This document shows positions 16,990 through 23,101 of a stretch of DNA of 31,840 bases, one piece after another. A program made the translations under genes and the position numbers. Position 1 is the first letter of the stretch, and every line of letters starts with the position of its first letter. The notes below the pieces were generated by a model, which was not told where the DNA came from, made no database searches, and worked only from the letters and a program-made list of their open reading frames with translations. Origin of the DNA: an uncultured Collinsella sp. (lineage in GTDB: Bacteria > Actinomycetota > Coriobacteriia > Coriobacteriales > Coriobacteriaceae); NCBI GenBank assembly GCA_902494765.1, contig CABUUK010000020.1, forward strand, positions 1-31,840. The letters are read 5' to 3'.

Positions 16990-17856
16990 ATGGCATCGCG
17001 GTATCAGATTGTTTGTATGGTGGTCGATCGCGGCAGTCTTAAGGCCGCGGCGGACGAGTTGGGCTATACGCAAAGTGCGGTGAGCCAGGCCGTCAAGGCG
17101 CTCGAGCGCGAGCTGGGCACCACACTTATCGAGCGCGGTAAGCAGGGCGTTTCGCTTACGCGCGACGGTAAACAATATCTGCCGTACCTGCGCCAGATTG
17201 TGACCGCCGAGGTCGAGCTCGAGGGCAAGCGCCAGGAGCTGCTGGGGCTTTCGTCGACCGATATTCGCATCGCGACGTTTACTAACGTGAGTCGTACCGT
17301 GCTGCCGCGTGTGATCCGCGACTTTGGTGCGCTGCACCCGGGCGTACGCTTCACCCTCAAACAGGGCGATTACACGCGCAACGCTCAATGGGTGCACGAT
17401 GGCGTGGTTGATTTTTGTTTTACGGCACGCGGATTTACCGCTGGGCTCGAGAAGCGCGTCGTCTATCACGACGAGTTGGTAGCATTGTTGCCGGCCGAGC
17501 ATCCGCTGACGGCAAAGGAAAAGGTGACACTTGCCGACCTGGCGTCCGAGCCGTTTGTGCTGCTGGATGAGGGCGAACAGAGTCTGGTGCTCGATGCATT
17601 CGCAACGCATGGGCTGTCGCCGCACGTGACGAGTGAGGTGACCGATGACTACACCATCATGGCGATGGTGGAGGAGGGCCTAGGCGTGAGCATGCTCTAT
17701 CGTCGTACTGTGGAGGGCATGCGAGCCGATATTCGTGTGCGGCCCATCGTGCATGCCCCCTCGCGCGACGTGGTGGCCGCCTGGCGCAGCTGGGATACCA
17801 TGCCCATCGCCACGAGGCGCTTTATCGACTATATGAGCTCGCATATTGTCAATTAA
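16990..17856 (+). CDS. LysR-family transcriptional regulator
   Basis: This 288-aa regulator has an N-terminal helix-turn-helix (about 1-60: GSLKAAADELGYTQSAVSQAVKALE as the core) and a LysR substrate-binding domain (about 85-280) with DIRIATFTNVSRTVLPRVI at its start. GGAGG lies 4 nt before the ATG. It is transcribed divergently from the EamA transporter gene, with a dyad between them, so it probably controls that exporter in response to the exported compound. It ends 27 bp from the convergent MATE gene. Confidence 0.92.
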   Translation: MASRYQIVCMVVDRGSLKAAADELGYTQSAVSQAVKALERELGTTLIERGKQGVSLTRDGKQYLPYLRQIVTAEVELEGKRQELLGLSSTDIRIATFTNVSRTVLPRVIRDFGALHPGVRFTLKQGDYTRNAQWVHDGVVDFCFTARGFTAGLEKRVVYHDELVALLPAEHPLTAKEKVTLADLASEPFVLLDEGEQSLVLDAFATHGLSPHVTSEVTDDYTIMAMVEEGLGVSMLYRRTVEGMRADIRVRPIVHAPSRDVVAAWRSWDTMPIATRRFIDYMSSHIVN

Positions 17857-17883
17857 TGACTGGCGTGGCGTTGAGTGCGGTGT

Positions 17884-19266
17884 TTAGCGGGCTGTCGCTT
17901 TGGCTTTGGTGGCGCGATAGGTGCGTGCCGGGTGGCAGAGCAATACCGCCACGACCATAAAGAATGCCGTGGTGCCCAGGCTGATGGGGTAGACCATCAT
18001 GATGTTCGCAAAGGTGCGGAAGTGCGGGAACACACAGAACACCCAATAGAAGCGGATGCCGCAGACGCAGATCATGGTGATGAGGGCGGGCGTGAGCGAG
18101 ATGCCAAAGCCGCGCAGGTAGCCTGACATGTTTTCGTAGAACATGCTAAAGGCGTACGCCGGGAAGATCGAGCACACGCGGATATAGCCGATCGAGACGA
18201 TGTTGGGGTCGCTGTTGAACAGCGATAGGATCTCGCGCCCCAGACCGACAATAACGATAATTGTGATGAGTGCAACGATACCGCCTTCAACCAGGCAGAC
18301 TTTGAGCGTTTTGGTGCAGCGGTCGATCTGGCGGGCACCGTGGTTTTGTCCCACAAAGGTGGTGCAAGCCTGGCTAAAGCTGTTGAGCAGGTTGTAGCAC
18401 ACGTACTCCAGGCTCATGGCGGCGCTCGATGCCGCCATGACCTCGGTGCCCAGGCTGTTGATGGCAGACTGGATGATGATGTTGGCGACGGCAAAGACGG
18501 CGCTTTGGATGCCGGCGGGCAGGCCGATCTTGACGATGCGCTTGAGGGCGACGGGGTCGATAGCCAGGTCGCGTAGGGTGACGCGGACGACGGAGTCGGT
18601 CTTGAGCAGGCGGATAAAGAGTGTAGCGGCACTGACGGTGTAGGCGATGGCGGTGGCGATGGCGACGCCCGCGACGCCCCAGTGGAGTACGGGGACAAAG
18701 ATGAGATCCAGGCCAATGTTGAGGACGGTGGACACGGCAAGCGCCTGCAGCGGCATGCGAGTGATGCCGACGGAGCGGAAGATCGCGGCCTCAAAGTTGT
18801 AGAGCAAGATCGAGGGCATGCTAAGCAAAAAGACGCGCAGGTAGAGCGAAGCGAGCGGCATGGTTTCGGCGGGAACGTTGAGGGCGGCGAGCATGGGCTC
18901 GGCAAAGATCTCGCCCAGCGCGATGACGACAAAGCCCACGAGCGCCATTAAAATCGAGGTATGGACGGCGCGTTTGACCATGTTTTGATCGTTGCGGCCG
19001 ATAGCGTTGGCGATGACCACGTTGGAGCCAAGCGACATGCCAATAAACAGGTTGAGCATAAGGCTGGTAAGCGGAACATTGGAGCCGACCGCCGCCATGG
19101 CGAGGGTTCCCTGGTCGCCCGAGAAGTTGCCGATGATGACCGTGGCGATGAGGTTCGACAGCTGCTCCAAGATGCTCGTGGCGGCCACGGGGAAGGCGAA
19201 CAGGGGAATATTTCGCCACAGCGAGCCGGTGGTCATGTCAATGTGCTTAGATACGGTATCAGCCAT
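17884..19266 (-). CDS. MATE-family multidrug/metabolite exporter
   Basis: This 460-aa protein with about twelve TM helices has two MatE domains. The first contains FAFPVAATSILEQLSNLIATVIIG and the second starts near IGLPAGIQSAVFAVANIIIQSAIN. The fold exports cationic drugs or metabolites using Na+ or H+ gradients. Length is normal. The start ATG (19264-19266) has only a weak GAGAG site. Convergent with the LysR gene, it has its 5' end next to the repeat palindrome at 19331-19388. The subfamily looks like the DinF/NorM-related group common in Firmicutes and Actinobacteria; the substrate cannot be inferred. Confidence 0.9.
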   Translation of the reverse strand: MADTVSKHIDMTTGSLWRNIPLFAFPVAATSILEQLSNLIATVIIGNFSGDQGTLAMAAVGSNVPLTSLMLNLFIGMSLGSNVVIANAIGRNDQNMVKRAVHTSILMALVGFVVIALGEIFAEPMLAALNVPAETMPLASLYLRVFLLSMPSILLYNFEAAIFRSVGITRMPLQALAVSTVLNIGLDLIFVPVLHWGVAGVAIATAIAYTVSAATLFIRLLKTDSVVRVTLRDLAIDPVALKRIVKIGLPAGIQSAVFAVANIIIQSAINSLGTEVMAASSAAMSLEYVCYNLLNSFSQACTTFVGQNHGARQIDRCTKTLKVCLVEGGIVALITIIVIVGLGREILSLFNSDPNIVSIGYIRVCSIFPAYAFSMFYENMSGYLRGFGISLTPALITMICVCGIRFYWVFCVFPHFRTFANIMMVYPISLGTTAFFMVVAVLLCHPARTYRATKAKATAR

Positions 19267-19330
19267 GCGCTCTCAATCTCTAATATGCTCTTTCGTGCTT
19301 ATTTGCGCAGACGATGATACTCCTAATCGA

Positions 19331-19388
19331 CTAGTCATTGGGGACGTTCTTAAACGACTAGTCATTCAAGAACGTCCCCAATGACTAG
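19331..19388. repeat. Copy B of the 28-bp repeat, forming a 21-bp-arm palindrome
   Basis: The repeat (19335-19362) matches 5668-5695 exactly. An inverted partner makes a perfect dyad: arm 19331-19351 pairs with 19368-19388 over 21 bp with a 16-nt loop. CGACTAGTCATT also occurs twice directly (19328-19339, 19355-19366). It lies between MATE and rlmA, just before the rlmA -10 box. Confidence 0.88.
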
Positions 19389-19403
19389 GTGGGGAAGGCG
19401 TGC

Positions 19404-19409
19404 GACAAT
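19404..19409 (+). promoter_or_regulatory. -10 box of rlmA
   Basis: GACAAT lies 35 nt before the ATG at 19445, with a flank shared with the channel promoter at 5706-5731. The palindrome ends 15 bp upstream and would overlap any -35 region. Confidence 0.42.
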
Positions 19410-19444
19410 GGTGAGCGTTGTGTTGTTCGCGCTAAGGAGTTGCC

Positions 19445-20260
19445 ATGTTGTTGTGTCCCGTTTGCCATGAGCCGTTGGTGGACGATGAGCGCGGTGCTGC
19501 GTGCGCGGGCGGACACCGGTTTGACCGTGCTCGCGAGGGCTATCTATATCTGCTGCGCTCGTCCAAGAGCGGCGACTCTATGGGCGATCCCAAGTCACAG
19601 GCGCGCAGCCGTCGTGACTTTCTGAACCGCGGATACTATGCGCCGTTGCGCGATGCGATGGTCGAGTTGGTGCGCAAGCAGGTGTCTGGGCGTGCCACGT
19701 CTACGAATGGCCCCATGACGCTGCTCGACATTTGCTGCGGCGAGGGCTATTACACGAGTGCCATGGGCGCGGTGCCGGGCGTGGATGCCTACGGTTTCGA
19801 CCTGGGCAAGGAGATGGTACGCCTGGCTGCCAAGCGCGGCGATGCGACCTACTTCGTGGCCAACATGAAGGACATCCCCGTGGCCGATGGCGCCTTCGAT
19901 ATGGTGACCGAGCTCTTTGCTCCCTTTAACGAGCGTGAGTTTGCCCGCGTACTGGCGCCAGAGGGCTCACTCTATACCGTGGTACCGGGTGCTCGTCATC
20001 TCTTTGGGCTCAAAGAGGTGCTCTACGACACGCCGTACCTTAACGATGAGAAGCTGCCGAAGACCACCGAGCTCGAGTTAGTCGGAACGCAGCGGGTGTC
20101 TGCGAATATTACGCTTAAGACCCAGGCCGACATCGAGGCGGTGTTCCAGATGACACCGTACTACTACCGCACGCGCCCCGCCGACAAAGAGCGCCTGGCA
20201 AACCTCGATACCCTTCAGACTGACATCGACTTCATCATCGCCGAGTACCGCCACAGCTAA
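19445..20260 (+). CDS. rlmA: 23S rRNA (guanine-N1)-methyltransferase, RlmA family
   Basis: This 271-aa protein has the RlmA layout. An N-terminal zinc site is formed by Cys4, Cys7, Cys20 and His24 (CPVCHEPL and CAGGHRFD). Then come REGYLYLL, the DFLNRGYYAPLRD linker, and a SAM-binding methyltransferase domain with LLDICCGEGYYT (93-104). Members methylate G745 (RlmA-I) or G748 (RlmA-II) in helix 35 of 23S rRNA; the Gram-positive form is usually RlmA-II, which also affects tylosin or mycinamycin susceptibility. AAGGAG precedes the ATG. It has its own promoter at the repeat palindrome and converges with a small membrane protein gene. The exact target base is inferred. Confidence 0.88.
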   Translation: MLLCPVCHEPLVDDERGAACAGGHRFDRAREGYLYLLRSSKSGDSMGDPKSQARSRRDFLNRGYYAPLRDAMVELVRKQVSGRATSTNGPMTLLDICCGEGYYTSAMGAVPGVDAYGFDLGKEMVRLAAKRGDATYFVANMKDIPVADGAFDMVTELFAPFNEREFARVLAPEGSLYTVVPGARHLFGLKEVLYDTPYLNDEKLPKTTELELVGTQRVSANITLKTQADIEAVFQMTPYYYRTRPADKERLANLDTLQTDIDFIIAEYRHS

Positions 20261-20261
20261 C

Positions 20262-20298
20262 AACCTGCCAAAAAGGGACAGGTTTATTTTGGTAGGTT
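20262..20298. repeat. GGGACAGGTTTA hairpin element
   Basis: AACCTGCCAAAA (20262-20273) and TTTTGGTAGGTT (20287-20298) pair at 11 of 12 positions around GGGACAGG. It begins right at the rlmA stop and precedes the terminator. The GGGAC core recalls the other small palindromes here. Confidence 0.6.
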
Positions 20299-20314
20299 TT
20301 ATCTGGGCAAACGT

Positions 20315-20352
20315 AAAGGGCCGACCGCGGAGATGCGCGATCGGCCCTTTTT
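20315..20352. terminator. Bidirectional terminator between rlmA and the small membrane gene
   Basis: A 15-bp stem (20315-20329 with 20336-20350, one mismatch) around a 6-nt loop reads AAAGGGCCGA on the left and ends CGGCCCTTTTT. It serves rlmA and can also work leftward for the convergent gene. Confidence 0.85.
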
Positions 20353-20388
20353 AGTTGCTTGGCTGCAGAGGTTATGAGAAGCGAGCGC

Positions 20389-20790
20389 TTATAGGCGGTC
20401 CTTGTTCTCGGCTTTAACGGCGTGTGCCTGCTGAACAAAGAACAGGTCGTAGACCACGATGACAAAGGCGCCAAAGTTGATGGCGTCGCCGCCAAACGCG
20501 GGAAGCGTGAGCACCGCTTGGGCAAGCGTGGCGACCGCGGCAACAATACCGAGCTTAAACGCGCCGTCCACCTGCGAAGGCTTGTTGGCGCCCTTGATAC
20601 CGGCGACGCCTGCGGCAAGGTCGACGAGACCCTTGGCGATAAGCACGACCGCCGCGAGCGTGGCGTACGAACCGTACGTGGAATCGAGACCGCCCGTGGC
20701 GATACCGACGCCGGCGGTGACGAGGCTGGCGATGCCCAAAACAAAGTAGATGAGAGCAAGGATTTTGAGAGTCTTGCGAGTGAAGCTCAT
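20389..20790 (-). CDS. Small four-TM membrane protein of unknown function
   Basis: This 133-aa hydrophobic protein has four predicted TM helices, at about 8-30, 40-65, 78-100 and 105-125, rich in Ala, Val, Gly and Leu, and a short charged end (AHAVKAENKDRL). I do not recognise a named family; the arrangement resembles small DUF-type membrane proteins of gut bacteria. The frame is open to 20859, but AAAGGA lies directly before the ATG at 20790 (MSFTRKTLK), and the upstream segment does not look like a protein start. A candidate TACAAT box lies 67 nt upstream. It converges with rlmA across a shared terminator. No function can be inferred. Confidence 0.7.
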   Translation of the reverse strand: MSFTRKTLKILALIYFVLGIASLVTAGVGIATGGLDSTYGSYATLAAVVLIAKGLVDLAAGVAGIKGANKPSQVDGAFKLGIVAAVATLAQAVLTLPAFGGDAINFGAFVIVVYDLFFVQQAHAVKAENKDRL

Positions 20791-20857
20791 GGCTGGTCCT
20801 TTCGATACGAGTACGCCAACTTGGCGCACCCAATGTACTGCACATATGGTGAAGCAC

Positions 20858-20863
20858 ATTGTA
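20858..20863 (-). promoter_or_regulatory. -10 box of the four-TM protein gene
   Basis: On the minus strand TACAAT (GTTGAACTACAATGTGC) lies 67 nt before the start at 20790. A -35 is not evident. Confidence 0.35.
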
Positions 20864-21023
20864 GTTCAACGCAGCGATGCATGCGCCTGAAAGCGCTTTG
20901 AGCCCGCGCGGCCCAACCCAACCTTTCAAAAGGGAAAGCTGGACGTAAGCCAAATCGATGGCAGCTCATGTGCGGCGCTGAGATGATGAGGCCGTAACAA
21001 GGAGCTGGTCTCAAGGAGGAGCC

Positions 21024-21167
21024 ATGATGTACGGAGCAGGGCAAGTGCGTGAGCCGCGGTCGTTGGGAAGGCGCATGGGTGATTCCGTGATCGCTGCTGT
21101 GTGCACGGGATTGATGGCGGTGCTTTGCATTGGGATGCTGTGGGCCATGTCGCATGTGGGACAATAG
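21024..21167 (+). CDS. 47-aa single-TM membrane peptide
   Basis: A short frame of 47 codons starts at an ATG that follows a near-perfect ribosome site, AAGGAGGA, with 3-4 nt spacing. The product has a charged N-terminus (GQVREPRSLGRRMGD) and one TM helix (about 22-42, VIAAVCTGLMAVLCIGMLWA), ending SHVGQ. Arg-rich N-terminus and polarity suggest the N-terminus is cytoplasmic. I recognise no family. It precedes rsmJ, and its stop codon overlaps the candidate rsmJ -10 box. The strong ribosome site and clean TM helix support a real gene, but there is no homology evidence. Confidence 0.6.
   Translation: MMYGAGQVREPRSLGRRMGDSVIAAVCTGLMAVLCIGMLWAMSHVGQ
21160..21165 (+). promoter_or_regulatory. -10 box of rsmJ within the end of the small ORF
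   Basis: GACAAT in GTGGGACAATAGCGG overlaps the last codon and stop of the 47-aa frame, 66 nt before the rsmJ ATG. The context matches the channel and rlmA boxes. Confidence 0.35.
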
Positions 21168-21231
21168 CGGACGGTTGGGTGCCGACATAAACGGTGCCCT
21201 GCGTATTCGTTTTGCTTGTTAAGGAGTGTCC

Positions 21232-21936
21232 ATGGGCGTCGTCGATCCCTTATCTGTTGCTCGGGCCGCGGGGCTTGAGCTGATCGGGAAGCCCGAGGGC
21301 CTCACGCTCACCGACGGCACGATGGAGCTGCGCGCCGATTTTGGCCGCATGCTGCCGCGACTCAAGCAGGGCCGTCTGCAGCAAGAGCTGTTGGTAAAGG
21401 CTGCGCGCACAAAGGGCATCGAGCGACCATGGGCAATTGACGCTACGGCAGGCTTTGGCGAGGATTCGCTGCTGTTGGCGGCCGCGGGCTTTACCGTCGA
21501 TCTGTATGAGCAGGACTGCGTGATCGCGGCGCTCCTTCAGGATGCTTTGGAGCGCGCGGCGGATGATCCGGCGCTTGCGGCTGCCGTGGCACGCATGTGC
21601 TTACATGCGGGCGAGGACAGCATTGCGGGCCTTCGTCAAACCGTCGAGCTGGTCGAGCAGGGCGAGCTCGCAGCACCCGACGTGGTGTACCTGGATCCCA
21701 TGTTTCCCGAGCGCACCAAGAGTGCAGCGGTCAAAAAGAAGTTCCAGCTCCTACATCATCTGGAGCAGCCATGCGCCGACGAGGAATCGCTGGTCGAGGC
21801 GGCGCTTGCTGTGCATCCGCGCAAGGTCGTTATCAAGCGGCCGGTAAAGGGCCCGCTGCTTGCCGGCGTTAAGCCGAGCTATCAACTTGCGGGCAAGGCC
21901 GTTCGCTACGATGTTTTGGTGCCGCCGCGCCCGTAG
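21232..21936 (+). CDS. rsmJ: 16S rRNA (guanine-N2)-methyltransferase RsmJ family
   Basis: This 234-aa SAM-dependent methyltransferase matches RsmJ (YhiQ), which makes m2G1516 in 16S rRNA. Landmarks: LRADFGRMLPRLKQGRLQQELLVKAARTK, the SAM motif AIDATAGFGEDSLLLAAAGF, a DLYEQD loop, the substrate-site VVYLDPMFPERTKSAAVKK, and VVIKRPVKGPLL near the end. AAGGAG (21221-21226) lies 5 nt before the ATG at 21232; a GTG at 21226 overlaps that site and is not the start. It is preceded by the 47-aa peptide gene. The length is close to the E. coli protein (about 250 aa). Confidence 0.88.
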   Translation: MGVVDPLSVARAAGLELIGKPEGLTLTDGTMELRADFGRMLPRLKQGRLQQELLVKAARTKGIERPWAIDATAGFGEDSLLLAAAGFTVDLYEQDCVIAALLQDALERAADDPALAAAVARMCLHAGEDSIAGLRQTVELVEQGELAAPDVVYLDPMFPERTKSAAVKKKFQLLHHLEQPCADEESLVEAALAVHPRKVVIKRPVKGPLLAGVKPSYQLAGKAVRYDVLVPPRP

Positions 21937-21984
21937 CTTGTGTGCGATGGCTGGCGCTCCGTCAGTGCCGTGCCAATGTGGGGT

Positions 21985-22287
21985 CTATTTCCAAGGGTGC
22001 GACGTCAGGTGCCATCCACCGCAGTATTCGCATTTGTAGCAGGCCAAACCGCGCCGCCCGCGGTTTTCGCAGTCGGCCATAACGGCCTCGGCCTCGGCGC
22101 GCGTGTCGTAACGGTTTTTGCGTTCGCACGACTTGTAGCGCCAGGCCTCATCGCGCTCGGCGTCCAGGGCGTCGCGGCGCTCGTCCTCGCGTGCAAACAG
22201 GTCGCTCATATCGCCGCCGGTGGCAGTGCTCAAAAACTCGCTTTTTGCTTTTGACCAGGCGGCTCGCTTTTTGCTCCCCATCTGCAT
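21985..22287 (-). CDS. Small Cys-rich (zinc-ribbon-like) protein
   Basis: This 100-aa protein has a charged helical middle (about 28-70) and a C-terminal Cys-rich end: Cys54, Cys73, Cys83, Cys86 and Cys89 with His93 and His97, in CYKCEYCGGWHLTSHPWK. The spacing suggests a zinc-binding knuckle. I do not recognise a defined family; similar short proteins occur on phages and plasmids and in actinobacterial chromosomes. GGAGAGG lies 6 nt before the ATG at 22287; a TTG-started frame from 22302 would overlap that site. It is divergent from a GNAT acetyltransferase gene, and a perfect dyad lies between them. Confidence 0.7.
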   Translation of the reverse strand: MQMGSKKRAAWSKAKSEFLSTATGGDMSDLFAREDERRDALDAERDEAWRYKSCERKNRYDTRAEAEAVMADCENRGRRGLACYKCEYCGGWHLTSHPWK

Positions 22288-22305
22288 CGCGCCCCTCTCC
22301 AAACG

Positions 22306-22337
22306 TTGGTATCATTGCTCAATCAAAGTGATACCAA
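22306..22337. promoter_or_regulatory. Dyad operator candidate between divergent genes
   Basis: TTGGTATCA (22306-22314) and TGATACCAA (22329-22337) form a perfect 9-bp inverted repeat with a 14-bp spacer, between the Cys-rich protein and GNAT genes. Its half-site shares TTGGTAT with the phased boxes at 25134-25164. Confidence 0.5.
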
Positions 22338-22355
22338 TAAACGTGAGGTCGCCGC

Positions 22356-22847
22356 GTGATGATCAGAAAAACCCTCGATACCGACATTCCCGCTGTCATG
22401 GCTATCTATGACGCGGCCCGCGCCTTTATGCGCGCGCATGGCAACGCCACACAGTGGCCCGAGGGCACGCCTTCTGCCGAGCAACTGGCTGCCGATATCG
22501 CCGCCGGTGGCAGCTATGTGTGCGAAGTCGATGGCCGCGTGGTGGCGACGTTTGCCTTTTTGCCGGGCCCGGACGAGTGCTATGACGTAATTGAGGATGG
22601 TCAATGGCGCAGCGACACTCCGTACGCCGTGCTGCACCGTGTGGCGTCCGATGGCACCGTGCACGGTATCGCGGCTGCGATGTTTGCCTTTGCCAAGGAG
22701 CGTGCCGATCACCTGCGCATCGACACGCATCAGGACAACCTGCCCATGCAGGGCGCGAATATTAAGGCGGGGTTCGAGCGTGCCGGCGTCGTGTATGTGT
22801 CGGACGGCACGCCGCGTGTTGCGTTCGACTGGCTGCGTGAGGCGTAA
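22356..22847 (+). CDS. GNAT family N-acetyltransferase
   Basis: This 163-aa protein has the GNAT fold: beta1 (MMIRKTLDTDIPAVMAIYDAAR), a central strand pair (VCEVDGRVVATFAFLPG), an acetyl-CoA loop region near HGIAAAMFAFAKERADHLRID, and the C-terminal DNLPMQGANIKAGFERAG. It transfers acetyl from acetyl-CoA to an unknown amine. The start is GTG 22356 or the adjacent ATG 22359, with GAGG upstream. Its promoter region contains the dyad shared with the divergent Cys-rich gene. A perfect 17-bp-arm hairpin follows downstream. Confidence 0.82.
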   Translation: MMIRKTLDTDIPAVMAIYDAARAFMRAHGNATQWPEGTPSAEQLAADIAAGGSYVCEVDGRVVATFAFLPGPDECYDVIEDGQWRSDTPYAVLHRVASDGTVHGIAAAMFAFAKERADHLRIDTHQDNLPMQGANIKAGFERAGVVYVSDGTPRVAFDWLREA

Positions 22848-22875
22848 GAGTAGGGGCACGTGTCAACAATTCGCA

Positions 22876-22913
22876 CGAACGAAAATGGTCCCGGGTGGGG
22901 CCATTTTCGTTCG
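22876..22913. repeat. 17-bp-arm hairpin without T-run
   Basis: Arms 22876-22892 and 22897-22913 pair fully with one G-T wobble around GGGT; the left arm is CGAACGAAAATGGTCCC. No T-run follows, so it is not a standard terminator. It lies 28 bp after the GNAT gene. Confidence 0.75.
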
Positions 22914-23035
22914 CTGCGCTGATTTGCAAGCCGGCTTTCGCAAGGCGCGAACCTACGAAAATCGCCGCGCGGCAACGCAGGGCGATGAACTTGGTCGGGG
23001 GATAGGGCCCGCTTCGCCCGCCGGCCCGTAAATTG

Positions 23036-23041
23036 TATCAT
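23036..23041 (+). promoter_or_regulatory. -10 box candidate of the TetM-like gene
   Basis: TATCAT in AAATTGTATCATCC lies 60 nt before the ATG at 23102. The preceding region (22920-23030) is GC-rich and holds nothing else I can identify. Confidence 0.3.
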
Positions 23042-23101
23042 CCAGTGTGGAGCGTGAACGCCCGTTGCCGCGTGCGATGGGCTTGCAATAAGAGGAGAGC
23101 C

